A stretch of DNA of 64,000 nucleotides from Lysobacteraceae bacterium NML91-0213 (GCA_002798175.1 NWQL01000001.1:269078-333077); one strand, 5' to 3'; counted from the stretch's first letter, positions 32,027-43,237 are shown. The notes: generated from the letters alone by a model not told the origin. Translations and numbers: made by a program.

Positions 32027-33703
32027 ATGCCTGACTGGTCCCGTTCAGCCCTGCGCCCCGCGGCGCTGGTTCTCGCGATTTCGCTGGTCGCGGGCGCGCT
32101 GCCCGCGCGCGAACCGGCCTCGGGCGAACTGCTCGGCGCCACCATGGCCGCCGAATTCGCGCTGCAGGCCGGGAGGCTGGACGAGGCCGCCGACGCCTAC
32201 CTTCGTGCGGCGCGGGTGGCACCCGATGACCCGGCGCTGTCGGAGCGTGCCACGCGCATCGCGCTGCTCGCCAACGACGACGAACGTGCCGGCGAGGCGC
32301 TGGCGCTGTGGAAGCGCAGTGCGCCGACCACGCTTGCGATGCAGGGGATCGAGGCGACCTGGCTGCTGCGCACCGGCCGCGAGCGCGCCGCGCGGCGCCA
32401 ACTGGTGGCGCTGCTGGCCGATCCGGATCCCGCCGGCTGGCGCCACGCGCTGGCGGCGATCAGCTCCGGTTACCGCGAGCCCGACGCCGCCGCGCGGATG
32501 GTCCGCCGGCTGGTGGATGCCGGCGCGATCCCCGACGACCTGCAAGCATGGCTGGCGTTCGGCGGGCTGTCGCAGCAGCTGCGCGGCGACATTTCCGCGC
32601 GCATCCTCGACGAGGTCATGCGGCGGTTCCCGGACGAGCCGCGGGTCGCGCTGCTGCGGGCCTCGAAACTGCGCGCCGATGGCGATTCCGACGGCGCGCG
32701 CGAGGCACTGGCACGGGTCGAGGACCATGCACGGCTGTCGCCGGAACTGCGGCTGGCCATCGCCGCCGAATACGACGCGCTGGGCGCGCCGCTGGAATCA
32801 GCGCGGGTGATGGCGATCGGTCCCCAGGACACGCGCAGTTATGGCCTGCGCGCATCGCTGCTGGTGAAGGCGGAGGATCGGCAGGCGCTGGGCGCGCTGT
32901 ATGACGAACTGCGCGAGCAGGCGGCCTCGCCGGACCCGGGCTGGCGGCTGATGCTCGGGCAGATCGCCGAATACCTGGAGCGCCACGAGGATGCGCTGGA
33001 GTGGTATGCCAGCGTACCGGGGGGCGAACCGCGGCGGGTAGCGCGGCTGCGCACGGCCAAGGTGCTGCACGACCTCGGCCGCCACGACGATGCCTTCGCC
33101 GCGCTACGCGCGCTGCAGGGCGATGCCTCCGCCGACGAGGAACTGCGCCGCGATGCCTACCTGCTCGAAGCCGAACTGCACCGCGCCGACGAGCGTGCCG
33201 ACGCGGAAGTCGATGCCTATGCGCGGGGTCTCGGCGCACATCCCGACGATGGCGCGCTGCTGTATTCGCGCGCCCTGATGTGGGAGCGCCGCGACGACAT
33301 CCCGCGCGCCGAAGCCGACCTGCGCCGCATCCTGGTGATGGAGCCGGAGAACGTGGCCGCGCTCAACGCACTGGGCTACACGCTGGCCGATCGCACCGAG
33401 CGCTACGACGAGGCGCTGGAGCTGATCGACCGCGCCCGCGTGGCCGAACCCGACAACGCGGCCATCGTCGACAGCTACGGCTGGGTGCTCTATCGCCTCG
33501 GTCGCAATGCCGAGGCGCTGGTGGAGCTGCGGCGTGCATGGACGCTGATGAAGGATCCGGAAGTGGCCGCGCACGTGGCCGAGGTGCTGTGGGTGATGGG
33601 CCGTCGCGACGAGGCGCGCGAGTACTTCCGCAAGGCGGCCGAGCTCGACCCGGACAACCGCTCGCTTCGCCGCGCGCTGGAATCGACCGGAGTCGAACTG
33701 TGA
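32027..33703 (+). CDS. TPR repeat protein, secreted or periplasmic
   Basis: The 558-residue product has a signal-like N-terminus (hydrophobic [19 protein letters not shown], about 9-28) without a lipobox cysteine. The rest consists of tetratricopeptide-like helix pairs, clearest in the last 180 residues ([82 protein letters not shown]). Such proteins beside lolB are common in Xanthomonadaceae and may assist envelope assembly, but its partner is unknown. Its stop overlaps the GTG start of lolB. The ATG was chosen for the signal peptide. Confidence 0.85.
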   Translation: MPDWSRSALRPAALVLAISLVAGALPAREPASGELLGATMAAEFALQAGRLDEAADAYLRAARVAPDDPALSERATRIALLANDDERAGEALALWKRSAPTTLAMQGIEATWLLRTGRERAARRQLVALLADPDPAGWRHALAAISSGYREPDAAARMVRRLVDAGAIPDDLQAWLAFGGLSQQLRGDISARILDEVMRRFPDEPRVALLRASKLRADGDSDGAREALARVEDHARLSPELRLAIAAEYDALGAPLESARVMAIGPQDTRSYGLRASLLVKAEDRQALGALYDELREQAASPDPGWRLMLGQIAEYLERHEDALEWYASVPGGEPRRVARLRTAKVLHDLGRHDDAFAALRALQGDASADEELRRDAYLLEAELHRADERADAEVDAYARGLGAHPDDGALLYSRALMWERRDDIPRAEADLRRILVMEPENVAALNALGYTLADRTERYDEALELIDRARVAEPDNAAIVDSYGWVLYRLGRNAEALVELRRAWTLMKDPEVAAHVAEVLWVMGRRDEAREYFRKAAELDPDNRSLRRALESTGVEL

Positions 33704-34368
33704 GCGCGCGCCTTGTCGCCATCGCCTTCGCCCTGCTGGTGCTTGCCGGTTGCGCGACCACCCGGCAGGTCGCCGGGCCGGCGGCAGCGGTGCTGGAAGG
33801 TGCAGCACTCGATGCCGCGCAGGCACGGCTGGCGGCGCGCGAGCAGGCGCTGCGTGCGCAGCCGGCGGTCGCCTTCAGCGGCCGCGTCGCGCTGGCCAAG
33901 GGCCGTGAGGGCGGCAGTGGCCGGATCGAATGGCGGCAGCAGGGTGGTGGCTACCGGGTCACCCTGAGCGCGCCGGTCACCCGCCAGAGCTGGAGCCTGG
34001 AGGGCAGTGCCGGCGGCCGCGCACGCATCGACGGCCTCGAGGGTGGCCCGCGCGAAGGCATGGATGCCGCGGCGCTGGTGCGCGAGGCCACCGGGATGGA
34101 GATCCCGGTCGGCGCGCTGGCGGACTGGGCCGCGGGCATGCGCGCGGACCCGGCACGGTTCGGCGATGCGCTGGTCGAATACGATGCCGGCGGCCGGCTG
34201 CTGCGCCTGCACCAGGATGGCTGGACCATCGAGTACCCCGCCTGGCAGCCCGATCACCCGGACGTGGCGGGCGGACTGCCCCTGCGCATCAACGCCCAGC
34301 GCGACGATGCGCGCGTGCGGTTGATCGTGGATGCCTGGCAGCTGGGCGATACGCCCGCCACGCAATGA
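33700..34368 (+). CDS. lolB: Outer-membrane lipoprotein insertion protein LolB
   Basis: The 222-residue lipoprotein accepts lipoproteins from the carrier LolA and inserts them in the outer membrane. The lipobox is LAGC with Cys18. [22 protein letters not shown] and the later DLV/GW strands fit the half-barrel LolB fold. The start is GTG at 33700, overlapping the previous stop by four bases, and the stop overlaps the ispE ATG by four bases. The lolB-ispE-prs order is standard in Gammaproteobacteria and confirms the call despite low family conservation. Confidence 0.93.
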   Translation: MSARLVAIAFALLVLAGCATTRQVAGPAAAVLEGAALDAAQARLAAREQALRAQPAVAFSGRVALAKGREGGSGRIEWRQQGGGYRVTLSAPVTRQSWSLEGSAGGRARIDGLEGGPREGMDAAALVREATGMEIPVGALADWAAGMRADPARFGDALVEYDAGGRLLRLHQDGWTIEYPAWQPDHPDVAGGLPLRINAQRDDARVRLIVDAWQLGDTPATQ

Positions 34369-35234
34369 CGTGGGCCGCAGACCCGCGCGCCGGCTGGAGT
34401 GCATGGCCGGCGCCGGCCAAGCTCAACCTGTTCCTGCACATCACCGGACGGCGGCCGGACGGCTACCACGAGCTGCAGACCGCGTTCCGGCTGCTGGACT
34501 GGGGCGACACGGTCCACCTGCGTCCGCGGGCGGACGGCCGTATCCGGCGCCACGGGGAAACCCTGGCCGGTCTGGAAGCGCGTGACGACCTGCTGGTGCG
34601 CGCAGCGGAACTTCTGCGAAATGAGGCGAAAGTCGGCGATGGCGTCGATATCCGCATTGAAAAGCGAATTCCCGCCGGGGGTGGTTTCGGTGGCGGTTCT
34701 TCCGATGCGGCCACCGTCCTGCTGGCGCTCGACCGGCTCTGGGGCCTGGCCTGGCCGCGCGAACGGCTCGCGGAACTGGGCCTGCGGCTGGGCGCGGACG
34801 TCCCGGTCTTCGTCCACGGCCACAATGCCTGGGCGGAAGGTGTGGGCGAGCGGCTGACGCCGATCGCATTGCCGCCGGCCTGGTACCTGCTGGTCGACCC
34901 TGGCGTGGCGGTGCCGACCGCGGCGCTGTTCGCGGACCCCGAATTGACGCGTAATGCCGCGCCCGCGACAATACCGGGCTTCGCTTCGGGTGCTCCGCTC
35001 GGTAACGTGTTCGAGCCGGTGCTGCGTCGCCGCGAGCCGGCCGTGGATGCCGTGCTCGTCGCGCTGTCGCAGGTCGGTCGCGCGCGGCTGACCGGTACCG
35101 GCAGCGGCTGCTTCGTCGAGTTCGCCACCCGGGAGGCCGCCGAAGCCGCGCTCGCCGCGTTGCCCGCGGGCCCCAGGGCCTGGGTGGCGGCCGGCGCGGC
35201 GCGTTCGCCGATGCTGGACGTGCTCGAACAGTGA
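34365..35234 (+). CDS. ispE: 4-diphosphocytidyl-2-C-methyl-D-erythritol kinase
   Basis: The 289-residue GHMP kinase phosphorylates CDP-methylerythritol in the non-mevalonate isoprenoid pathway. [22 protein letters not shown] is the conserved substrate-binding start. [17 protein letters not shown] is the glycine-rich ATP loop. [10 protein letters not shown] near the C-terminus completes the active site. Bases about 34608-34672 use unusually AT-rich codons for this genome. It is coupled to lolB and followed by tRNA-Gln. Confidence 0.96.
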   Translation: MTWAADPRAGWSAWPAPAKLNLFLHITGRRPDGYHELQTAFRLLDWGDTVHLRPRADGRIRRHGETLAGLEARDDLLVRAAELLRNEAKVGDGVDIRIEKRIPAGGGFGGGSSDAATVLLALDRLWGLAWPRERLAELGLRLGADVPVFVHGHNAWAEGVGERLTPIALPPAWYLLVDPGVAVPTAALFADPELTRNAAPATIPGFASGAPLGNVFEPVLRRREPAVDAVLVALSQVGRARLTGTGSGCFVEFATREAAEAALAALPAGPRAWVAAGAARSPMLDVLEQ

Positions 35235-35309
35235 TTCCGGGGTCGCAGTGGGCGTTGTCGGTCCATTGCGATCCTTCCAGCAGCCGGAAGGCTGGTCATC
35301 CCGATTCAC

Positions 35310-35385
35310 AGGGGCGTCGCCAAGTGGTTAAGGCACCGGGTTTTGATCCCGGCATTCGCAGGTTCGAATCCTGCCGCCCCTGCCA
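35310..35385 (+). tRNA. tRNA-Gln (anticodon TTG)
   Basis: A full cloverleaf is visible: a 7-bp acceptor stem (AGGGGCG with CGCCCCT), the D-arm GCCAAGTGGTTAAGGC, anticodon loop TTTTGAT between CCGGG and CCCGG, T-arm with GGTTCGAATCC, and an encoded CCA end. It sits between ispE and prs, its usual place in Xanthomonadaceae. Confidence 0.97.
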
Positions 35386-35448
35386 TCGCCGTTCGCGGCG
35401 TTTCTTCCCCACAACCCGCCACGGTCAGAGCGGAGCGGAGTCGTCATC

Positions 35449-36408
35449 ATGAAAGAAGATCGCAACCTCCTGATCTTCTCCGGCAATGCCAACAAGCCCC
35501 TCGCCCAGTCGGTCTGCCGTGAGCTGGGCACGCGGCTCGGCAAGGCGCTGGTCTCGAAGTTCTCCGACGGCGAAGTGCAGGTGGAGATCGAGGAGAACGT
35601 GCGCCGGCAGGAAGTGTTCGTGCTGCAGCCGACCTGCGCGCCGAGCGCCGAACACCTGGTCGAGCTCGCGGTGCTGGTCGATGCGCTCAAGCGCGCCAGC
35701 GCCGCCAGCGTGACCGCGGTGATCCCGTACTTCGGCTATGCCCGCCAGGACCGCCGCATGCGCTCCTCGCGCGTGCCGATCACCGCCAAGGTGGCGGCGA
35801 AGATGATCGGCTCGGTCGGCACCGACCGCGTGCTCACCGTCGACCTGCATGCCGACCAGATCCAGGGCTTCTTCGACATCCCGGTCGACAACGTCTACGC
35901 CTCGCCGCTGCTGCTGGCCGACATCTGGCGCGCGCACGGCACCGACAACATGGTGGTGGTGAGCCCCGACGTCGGCGGCGTGGTGCGCGCGCGGGCGATC
36001 GCCAAGCGTCTGGACGATGCCGACCTCGCGATCATCGACAAGCGCCGACCGCGCGCCAACGTGGCGACGGTGATGAACATCATCGGCGACGTGCAGGGCA
36101 AGACCTGCGTGCTGGTCGACGACATCGTCGACACCGCCGGCACCCTGTGTGCCGCCGCTGCCGCGCTGAAGGAAAACGGCGCGACCAAGGTCGTGGCCTA
36201 CTGCACCCATCCGGTGCTGTCGGGCGCGGCGATCGACAACATCTCGAAGTCCCAGCTCGACGAACTGGTGGTCACCGATACCATCCCGTTGTCCGAGGCC
36301 GCGCGCGCCTGTGGCCGGATCCGCCAGCTCAGCGTCGCCGAGCTGCTGGCCGAGACCATCCGCCGCGTCGCGTTCGGCGAGTCGGTCAGCTCACTCTACG
36401 TCGACTGA
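35449..36408 (+). CDS. prs: Ribose-phosphate pyrophosphokinase
   Basis: The 319-residue enzyme makes phosphoribosyl pyrophosphate (PRPP) from ribose-5-phosphate and ATP, feeding purine, pyrimidine, histidine and tryptophan synthesis. The flexible loop [18 protein letters not shown], the metal-binding [12 protein letters not shown], the [18 protein letters not shown] loop and the signature region around [11 protein letters not shown] are all present. The ATG at 35449 begins MKEDRNLL, which fits the family. Confidence 0.97.
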   Translation: MKEDRNLLIFSGNANKPLAQSVCRELGTRLGKALVSKFSDGEVQVEIEENVRRQEVFVLQPTCAPSAEHLVELAVLVDALKRASAASVTAVIPYFGYARQDRRMRSSRVPITAKVAAKMIGSVGTDRVLTVDLHADQIQGFFDIPVDNVYASPLLLADIWRAHGTDNMVVVSPDVGGVVRARAIAKRLDDADLAIIDKRRPRANVATVMNIIGDVQGKTCVLVDDIVDTAGTLCAAAAALKENGATKVVAYCTHPVLSGAAIDNISKSQLDELVVTDTIPLSEAARACGRIRQLSVAELLAETIRRVAFGESVSSLYVD

Positions 36409-36450
36409 CCGTTGCAGTTTCCGCCGCGCACATCCGTGCGTGGCGATCGC

Positions 36451-36476
36451 GGATGCCCCTGGTCGCGGGGGCATCC
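36451..36476. promoter_or_regulatory. Strong hairpin in the prs-rplY gap
   Basis: GGATGCCCC (36451-36459) and GGGGCATCC (36468-36476) form a perfect 9-bp stem with an 8-base loop, 42 bases after prs and 48 bases before rplY. Without a T run it may be a weak terminator of prs or a leader structure of rplY. Confidence 0.45.
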
Positions 36477-36524
36477 AACACCGGCCGCCACCCGGCGGTC
36501 ATCCAACCAGGGTAGTGAATCAAC

Positions 36525-37151
36525 ATGTCTACGCATGAAATCAAGGTCGAGCGCCGCGAGGACGGGGGGAAGGGTGCGAGCCGCCGCCTCCGCCACGCCG
36601 CGAAGATCCCGGCCATCGTCTACGGCGGGGGCCTCGATCCCGTCAACATCCAGCTCGACCACGAAAAGGTCTGGCTGGCCAGCCAGAACGAGTGGTTCTA
36701 CTCGTCGATCCTCGACCTCAACCTCGATGGCCAGGTGCAGAAGGTGCTGCTGCGTGACATGCAGCGCCACCCGTACCGCCAGCTGATCATGCACCTGGAC
36801 TTCCAGCGCGTGAACGAGAACGAGCAGATCCGCGCCAGCGTCCCGGTGCACCTGGTCAACGTCGACATCTCGCCGGCCGGCAAGAGCGCGGGCGTGGTGG
36901 TCACCCAGGAACTCAACGAGATCGAAGTGCTGTGCCTGCCGGGCAAGCTGCCGGAAAACATCGAGGTCGACCTCGGCCAGATGAACGTCGGTGACACCGT
37001 GCACCTGTCGGACGTGAAGTTCCCGGAGGGCGTCGAGCCCGCCACGGCCATCGACGACGTGCACAACCCGGCTGTCGCCGTGGCCCGCCACGCACGCGTG
37101 GAAGCCGCCGACGACGCCGAGGAAGGCGCGGAAGGCGACAAGGCCGAGTGA
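36525..37151 (+). CDS. rplY: 50S ribosomal protein L25 / general stress protein Ctc
   Basis: The 208-residue protein binds 5S rRNA in the central protuberance. The N-terminal half is the L25 domain (EIKVERREDGGKGASRRLR, IPAIVYGGG), and the second half is the TL5/Ctc extension (VPVHLVNVDISPAGKSAGVVV) found in the long form. An acidic tail ends the chain. It precedes pth by 44 bases, the typical order prs-rplY-pth-ychF. Confidence 0.96.
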   Translation: MSTHEIKVERREDGGKGASRRLRHAAKIPAIVYGGGLDPVNIQLDHEKVWLASQNEWFYSSILDLNLDGQVQKVLLRDMQRHPYRQLIMHLDFQRVNENEQIRASVPVHLVNVDISPAGKSAGVVVTQELNEIEVLCLPGKLPENIEVDLGQMNVGDTVHLSDVKFPEGVEPATAIDDVHNPAVAVARHARVEAADDAEEGAEGDKAE

Positions 37152-37195
37152 CCGGCACGCGGGCGTGGCCATGTGCCGCGCCCGCAGCCTGCGTG

Positions 37196-37777
37196 ATGGA
37201 AGGACTGCGTCTCATCGTCGGCCTGGGCAATCCGGGTCGCGAATACGAACGGACCCGTCACAACGCCGGGTTCCGTTTCGTCGATGCCGTTGCAGAGCGC
37301 TTCGGCGGCCGCTTCGCCGTCGACGCCAGGCTGTTCGGCGAGACCGCCCGGGTCGAGATCGGCGGGCAGCCGGTACGGCTGCTCAGGCCCGCCACGTTCA
37401 TGAATCTTTCCGGCAAGTCGGTGCTGGCCGCGCTGCAGTTCTGGAAGATCGAACCGGAGCAGGCGCTGGTGGCGCATGACGAGCTGGACCTGCCGCCGGG
37501 CACCGCGCGGCTGAAGTTCGATGGCGGCCATGGCGGGCAGAACGGCCTGCGCGACATCGCGCGCCTGCTGGGTCATGCGCGTTTCCACCGCCTGCGGGTC
37601 GGCATCGGCCACCCCGGCAGCAAGGACAAGGTGACCCCGTGGGTGCTCGGCCGTGCCAGCCCGGACGATGACGTGCTCATCGCACGCGCGATCGACGATG
37701 CGCTCGACGTGCTGCCACTGGCGGTGGCGGGCAACTTCATGGATGCGATGACCAGGCTGCATACCGGCCGGGATTAG
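37196..37777 (+). CDS. pth: Peptidyl-tRNA hydrolase
   Basis: The 193-residue enzyme frees tRNA from peptidyl-tRNA dropped by stalled ribosomes. [21 protein letters not shown] carries the catalytic histidine. [17 protein letters not shown] and [11 protein letters not shown] complete the active site. An in-frame ATG 48 bases upstream overlaps the rplY stop but yields non-conserved residues, so the start is placed at 37196. Confidence 0.96.
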   Translation: MEGLRLIVGLGNPGREYERTRHNAGFRFVDAVAERFGGRFAVDARLFGETARVEIGGQPVRLLRPATFMNLSGKSVLAALQFWKIEPEQALVAHDELDLPPGTARLKFDGGHGGQNGLRDIARLLGHARFHRLRVGIGHPGSKDKVTPWVLGRASPDDDVLIARAIDDALDVLPLAVAGNFMDAMTRLHTGRD

Positions 37778-37779
37778 GC

Positions 37780-37844
37780 ATTGGGGATTCCGGGTTCGGG
37801 GCGGGCGCTGCCTGCATCCGAGTGCGGAATCCCGAATTCCCAAT
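37780..37844. repeat. Imperfect inverted repeat in the pth-ychF gap
   Basis: The arms 37780-37797 and 37827-37844 are 18 bases each with three mismatches (ATTGGGGATTCCGGGTTC against ATTGGGAATTCGGGATTC when reversed). GGGATTC/GGGAATT sequences of this sort recur in intergenic DNA of Xanthomonadaceae. It could form a long hairpin acting as an mRNA 3' end for pth. Confidence 0.5.
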
Positions 37845-37860
37845 CCAGGTTCCGGACGTC

Positions 37861-38952
37861 ATGGGCATCAAATGCGGCATCGTCGGCCTGCCGAACGTCG
37901 GCAAGTCGACCCTCTTCAACGCGCTGACCAAGGCCGGCATCGCGGCGGCCAATTTCCCGTTCTGCACCATCGAGCCCAACGTGGGCGTGGTGCCGGTGCC
38001 GGATACCCGGCTCAATGCGCTGGCGGACATCATCAAGCCGCAGAAGGTCGTGCCCACGGCGGTCGAATTCGTCGACATCGCCGGGCTGGTGGCCGGCGCC
38101 GCCAGTGGCGAAGGGCTGGGCAACAAGTTTCTCGCGCACATCCGCGAGGTCGATGCGATCACCCACGTGGTGCGCTGCTTCGAGAACCCCGACGTCATCC
38201 ACGTCAACAACCGCGTGGACCCGATCGCCGACATCGAGACCATCGATACCGAGCTGGCGCTGGCCGACCTCGATTCCGTGGAGCGCGCCCTGCAGCGCGC
38301 CGAGCGTTCGGCCAAGACCGGCGACAAGGAATCGAAGGCGCGCGCGGAGGTGCTTGGGCGCGTGCAGAAGGGCCTGGCCGACGGCCAGCCGGTGCGCGCG
38401 CTGGCGCTGTCCGACGACGACCGCGCGGCGATCCGCGACCTCTTCCTGCTCACCGCCAAGCCGGTGCTCTACATCGCCAACGTGCTCGAGGACGGCTTCG
38501 AGAACAACCCGCACCTCGATGCGGTGCGCGCACGCGCAGCCGGCGAGGGCGCCGAGGTGGTGCCGGTGTCGGCGGCGATCGAGGAAGAGCTCTCCCAGCT
38601 CGAGGATGCCGACCGCGATGCATTCCTGACCGACCTGGGCCTCGACGAGCCGGGCCTCAACCGGGTGATCCGCGCCGCCTACGGCCTGCTCGACCTGCAG
38701 ACCTACTTCACCGCCGGGGTCAAGGAAGTGCGCGCGTGGACGGTGAAGGTCGGCGCGACCGCGCCGCAGGCCGCCGCCGTGATCCACACCGATTTCGAGA
38801 AGGGCTTCATCCGTGCGGAGGTGGTCGGCTACGACGACTTCATTCGCTACAACGGCGAGTCCGGCGCCAAGGAAGCGGGCAAGTGGCGCTTGGAAGGCAA
38901 GGACTACGTCGTCAGGGATGGCGACGTCATGCACTTCCGCTTCAACGTCTGA
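37861..38952 (+). CDS. ychF: Redox-regulated ATPase YchF
   Basis: The 363-residue Obg-related P-loop protein has [17 protein letters not shown] (G1) and [20 protein letters not shown] (G3). The G4 position is NVLE instead of NKxD, the change that gives YchF its preference for ATP. A TGS domain fills the C-terminal third, with [16 protein letters not shown] at the end. It associates with ribosomes and with catalase control in E. coli. Full length. Confidence 0.97.
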   Translation: MGIKCGIVGLPNVGKSTLFNALTKAGIAAANFPFCTIEPNVGVVPVPDTRLNALADIIKPQKVVPTAVEFVDIAGLVAGAASGEGLGNKFLAHIREVDAITHVVRCFENPDVIHVNNRVDPIADIETIDTELALADLDSVERALQRAERSAKTGDKESKARAEVLGRVQKGLADGQPVRALALSDDDRAAIRDLFLLTAKPVLYIANVLEDGFENNPHLDAVRARAAGEGAEVVPVSAAIEEELSQLEDADRDAFLTDLGLDEPGLNRVIRAAYGLLDLQTYFTAGVKEVRAWTVKVGATAPQAAAVIHTDFEKGFIRAEVVGYDDFIRYNGESGAKEAGKWRLEGKDYVVRDGDVMHFRFNV

Positions 38953-39081
38953 GCAGGCGCGCGCTGCAGTGATGCCTGCGCCGGGCCCGGGGCAGGGCGC
39001 GGGCTGCAACGTGCGTCGTTCCGCATGCGGAATCGGCAATCGCCGGGGTAATTGCGGCAGGCGTGAAAAAGTTGCTCCGAT

Positions 39082-39124
39082 CGCCTGTACAGGCGTTGAC
39101 AGTGCCGGGGTGTCAGTCCAGAAT
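39082..39124 (+). promoter_or_regulatory. Strong sigma-70 promoter of the tRNA-tuf unit with an abutting palindrome
   Basis: TTGACA (39096-39101), 17 bases, CAGAAT (39119-39124), then a GC-rich discriminator, 33 bases before tRNA-Tyr. A perfect 14-base palindrome CGCCTGTACAGGCG (39082-39095) touches the -35 box. The GC-rich discriminator is typical of promoters under stringent control. Confidence 0.75.
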
Positions 39125-39157
39125 TGCGGGCTCTGTTCTGGCCTACGGGCCGGTTCC

Positions 39158-39243
39158 GGAGGGATACCCAAGCGGCCAACGGGGGCAGACTGTAAATCTG
39201 CTGGCTTACGCCTTCGGTGGTTCGAATCCACCTCCCTCCACCA
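39158..39243 (+). tRNA. tRNA-Tyr (anticodon GTA)
   Basis: The 86-base gene has acceptor stem GGAGGGA/TCCCTCC, anticodon stem-loop GCAGA-CTGTAAA-TCTGC, a long variable arm (class II) and T-arm GGTTCGAATCC, with CCA encoded. First gene of the Tyr-Gly-Thr-tuf unit. Confidence 0.97.
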
Positions 39244-39329
39244 CGTTGCATGGCGGTCCGGTCAAGCGGTCCGCGACGGTTCCAACCGCAGGCAGTCCAT
39301 CGCCGGCGGGGTGTGCGGCTCCGCAGTCG

Positions 39330-39403
<74 letters not shown>

Positions 39404-39510
39404 TTGACCAACTCGCGGCGAAGCGCCACCATTCACGGGTTTTGCAAGGCGCAGGAAGCGCCGGGCGGTGCCAGAAGCACCGCAGGAGACAGGAAGGACG
39501 GAAAACTCGT

Positions 39511-39586
39511 GCTCACGTAGCTCAGTCGGTAGAGCACCTCCTTGGTAAGGAGGAGGTCGAAGGTTCGATTCCTTTCGTGAGCACCA
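39511..39586 (+). tRNA. tRNA-Thr (anticodon GGT)
   Basis: The 76-base gene has acceptor stem GCTCACG/CGTGAGC, D-arm GCTCAGTCGGTAGAGC, anticodon GGT in loop TTGGTAA, and an encoded CCA. It is 72 bases before tuf, a position shared with many Gammaproteobacteria. Confidence 0.97.
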
Positions 39587-39658
39587 TTTCCGCAGTCCCT
39601 GATCCATCCGATCAGTCCAGATCGATCAATTCCAACAGTTCAAACCGAGATTCCAATC

Positions 39659-40849
<1,191 letters not shown>

Positions 40850-40855
40850 CAACTG

Positions 40856-40884
40856 AGCCGCGCGCCCGAGAAGGCGCGCGGCTT
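40856..40884 (+). terminator. Terminator-like hairpin after tuf
   Basis: AGCCGCGCGCC (40856-40866) pairs with GGCGCGCGGCT (40873-40883) in a perfect 11-bp stem with a 6-base loop, starting six bases after the tuf stop. Only TT follows, so termination may be partial. Confidence 0.6.
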
Positions 40885-40904
40885 CAGCGGATCGGCATCC
40901 GCGC

Positions 40905-40934
40905 TTGCAAGTCAGGCCCGGATGCCGCTAGAAT
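40905..40934 (+). promoter_or_regulatory. Predicted promoter of the S10 operon
   Basis: TTGCAA (40905-40910), 18 bases, TAGAAT (40929-40934). It would start a leader of about 360 bases before rpsJ. The 454-base gap 40850-41303 holds this promoter, the tuf terminator and the leader hairpin at 41198; reading frames inside it look like noise. Confidence 0.6.
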
Positions 40935-41197
40935 GTTCGACCACTTCCGGCCGCATGCTGCAACGCGGTCCGGAGACAGCGAAATGAGGTGCAGGATGCG
41001 CCTCGTCTTCGCCAGACAGGGACATGTCGCGAGGCAGTGCTCTACCCGTTCCGGAAGTGTCCGGAGCACACAGGGAAGAGCGAGTTGTCGCGTCTGCGTT
41101 TCTCGTCTGGGCGGGCCGGGTAACCGGCCTGCCTTGTTTGTTCAGGGGTACCGCCGGGTCGCGGGTGAATCTGGTCCGGCGTGTCGTTGATTCCATG

Positions 41198-41225
41198 GGG
41201 TTCCGCGCACCCAGCCGCGGAACCC
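41198..41225 (+). promoter_or_regulatory. Leader hairpin upstream of rpsJ
   Basis: GGGTTCCGCG (41198-41207) and CGCGGAACCC (41216-41225) form a perfect 10-bp stem with an 8-base loop, followed by GTCGCTCTTTAAA. Its place 80 bases before rpsJ fits an attenuator of the S10 leader such as the one controlled by L4 in E. coli; control by L4 here is an inference. Confidence 0.5.
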
Positions 41226-41303
41226 GTCGCTCTTTAAATCTGCGAGTCCCCTCGCAAAGGTCCGCGCTCCAGGGTGTGGGCTCTCCAACAGAGGAAATCC
41301 GTC

Positions 41304-41615
41304 ATGACGGACCAGAAGATCCGGATCCGGCTCAAGGCGTTCGATCACCGCCTGATCGATCGCTCCGCCAGCGAGATCGTCGAAACAGCAAAGCGGACCG
41401 GCGCACAGGTGCGCGGCCCGATCCCGCTGCCGACCAAGATCGAGCGCTACACCATCCTCACCTCGCCGCACGTCGACAAGGACGCGCGCGACCAGTACGA
41501 GACCCGCACGCACAAGCGCGTGCTGGACATCGTCGACCCGAACGACAAGACCGTGGACGCGCTGATGAAGCTCGAGCTCGCGGCCGGCGTCGACGTCCAG
41601 ATCAAGCTGACCTGA
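41304..41615 (+). CDS. rpsJ: 30S ribosomal protein S10 (NusE)
   Basis: The 103-residue protein belongs to the 30S head and also acts as NusE with NusB in transcription antitermination. [20 protein letters not shown] and [22 protein letters not shown] are conserved. AGAGGAAA lies about eight bases before the ATG. It is the first gene of the S10 operon and sits behind a 454-base leader; rplC follows after 10 bases. Confidence 0.98.
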   Translation: MTDQKIRIRLKAFDHRLIDRSASEIVETAKRTGAQVRGPIPLPTKIERYTILTSPHVDKDARDQYETRTHKRVLDIVDPNDKTVDALMKLELAAGVDVQIKLT

Positions 41616-41625
41616 GGCCACTGAG

Positions 41626-42279
41626 ATGACTGCGAAGAAGTATTCGCTGGGTATCGTCGGTCGCAAGGCCGGCATGAGCCGCGTGTTCACCGAGGACGGC
41701 AACTCCGTGCCGGTGACGCTGATCGAGGCCACCCCGAACCGGATCACCCAGATCAAGACCCCCGACACCGACGGCTACAGCGCCGTGCAGGTCACCGTGG
41801 GCCACAAGCGCGCGTCGCTGATCAACAAGCCCCAGTCCGGCCACCTGGCCAAGGCCAAGGTCGAAGCCGGTCGTGGCCTGTGGGAGCTGCGCGTCGAGGA
41901 CGACCGCATCGCCGACTTCACCATCGGCGGCGAGATCAAGGCCGACATCTTCGAGGTCGGCCAGCTGGTCGACGTCCAGGGCGTCACCAAGGGCAAGGGC
42001 TTCCAGGGCACGATCAAGCGCTGGAACTTCAGCATGGGCGACGCGACGCACGGCAACTCGCTGTCGCACCGTTCGCCCGGTTCGCTGGGCCAGCGCCAGA
42101 CCCCGGGTCGCGTGTTCCCGGGCAAGAAGATGTCCGGCCACATGGGCGCAGACGTGCAGAGCACGCAGAACCTCGAAGTGATCAAGGTCGACGCCGAGCG
42201 CGGCCTGATCGCGATCAAGGGTGCGGTTCCGGGTGCACCTGGCGGCGACGTGATCGTGCGTCCTGCGAGCAAGGGTTAA
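41626..42279 (+). CDS. rplC: 50S ribosomal protein L3
   Basis: The 217-residue protein is an early-assembly 50S component whose long loop reaches the peptidyl-transferase centre. [22 protein letters not shown] holds the glutamine that PrmB methylates in E. coli. The start [17 protein letters not shown] is standard. rplD follows after 12 bases. Confidence 0.98.
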   Translation: MTAKKYSLGIVGRKAGMSRVFTEDGNSVPVTLIEATPNRITQIKTPDTDGYSAVQVTVGHKRASLINKPQSGHLAKAKVEAGRGLWELRVEDDRIADFTIGGEIKADIFEVGQLVDVQGVTKGKGFQGTIKRWNFSMGDATHGNSLSHRSPGSLGQRQTPGRVFPGKKMSGHMGADVQSTQNLEVIKVDAERGLIAIKGAVPGAPGGDVIVRPASKG

Positions 42280-42291
42280 GGAGTCACGACG

Positions 42292-42897
42292 ATGGAACTC
42301 ACCATCACCAATAGCAACGAGAAGCTGTCGGTCTCCGACGACGTGTTCGGGCGCGACTTCAGCCAGGACCTGGTCCACCAGGTCGTGGTCGCCTACCGCA
42401 ACGCCGGCCGTTCGGGCACCAAGGCGCAGAAGACCCGTTCCGAGGTCAACGGCACCACCAAGAAGTCGAAGAAGCAGAAGGGCGGCGGCGCGCGTCATGG
42501 CGCCCTGACGGCCCCGATCTTCGTCGGCGGCGGCGTGACCTTCGCGGCCAAGCCGCGCAGCTTCGCGCAGAAGGTCAACCGCAAGATGTACCGCGCGGCG
42601 ATGTCGGCGATCCTGTCCGAGCTCAACCGCCAGGGCCGCCTCAAGGTCGTCGACGCGTTCGACGTCGAGGCGACCAGGACCAGCGCGCTGGTGACCAAGC
42701 TCAAGGATTTCGACCTGGGCAAGCGTCCGCTGATCGTCACCGAGGAAGCGTCGGAGCACCTGTACCTGTCCGCGCGCAACCTGCCCTACGTGCAGGTGCG
42801 TGACGTGCAGGGTCTGGACCCGGTCGCGCTCGTCGGCGCGGACACGGTGCTGATCACGACCGATGCGGTCAAGAAGATCGAGGAATGGCTCGCATGA
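42292..42897 (+). CDS. rplD: 50S ribosomal protein L4
   Basis: The 201-residue protein lines the nascent-peptide tunnel with its extended loop ([20 protein letters not shown] region, about 40-65). In E. coli it also represses its own operon by binding the S10 leader; the hairpin before rpsJ could serve that role here. The stop overlaps the rplW ATG by four bases. Confidence 0.98.
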   Translation: MELTITNSNEKLSVSDDVFGRDFSQDLVHQVVVAYRNAGRSGTKAQKTRSEVNGTTKKSKKQKGGGARHGALTAPIFVGGGVTFAAKPRSFAQKVNRKMYRAAMSAILSELNRQGRLKVVDAFDVEATRTSALVTKLKDFDLGKRPLIVTEEASEHLYLSARNLPYVQVRDVQGLDPVALVGADTVLITTDAVKKIEEWLA

Positions 42898-43193
42898 ACG
42901 ACGCCAAGCTCTATGAGGTGATCCGTGCGCCGCGCGTGTCCGAGAAGACCGCGCGCCTGCAGGAAGTGTCCAACCAGTACGCCTTCGAGGTCGCGGTCGA
43001 CGCGACCAAGGCCGACATCAAGGCCGCCGTCGAGAAGCTGTTCGACGTGAAGGTCGAGGCGGTCAACGTGGTCAACGTGAAGGGCAAGAACAAGTCCTTC
43101 CGCTTTCGCACCGGCCGCCGCGGCGACTGGCGCAAGGCGTACGTGACGCTGGCCGAAGGCCAGTCGATCGACGTGATGACGGCCAAGGTCTGA
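42894..43193 (+). CDS. rplW: 50S ribosomal protein L23
   Basis: The 99-residue protein sits at the tunnel exit and is the docking site for trigger factor and the signal recognition particle. [15 protein letters not shown] and [24 protein letters not shown] are typical. The start at 42894 overlaps rplD and was preferred to an in-frame ATG nine bases upstream. Confidence 0.97.
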   Translation: MNDAKLYEVIRAPRVSEKTARLQEVSNQYAFEVAVDATKADIKAAVEKLFDVKVEAVNVVNVKGKNKSFRFRTGRRGDWRKAYVTLAEGQSIDVMTAKV

Positions 43194-43237
43194 CGAAGTC
43201 CGATACGTCGGCACTTCTCTAAACAGGATCCAGTCCC

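Noticed and set aside
34608-34672. AT-richer codon patch in ispE as a sign of gene transfer
   Set aside because: It is only about 65 bases inside a conserved, in-frame enzyme and may be chance codon use.
40984-41190. Possible small protein in the tuf-rpsJ gap
   Set aside because: No ribosome binding site and Arg/Cys-rich noise; the region is better read as an operon leader.
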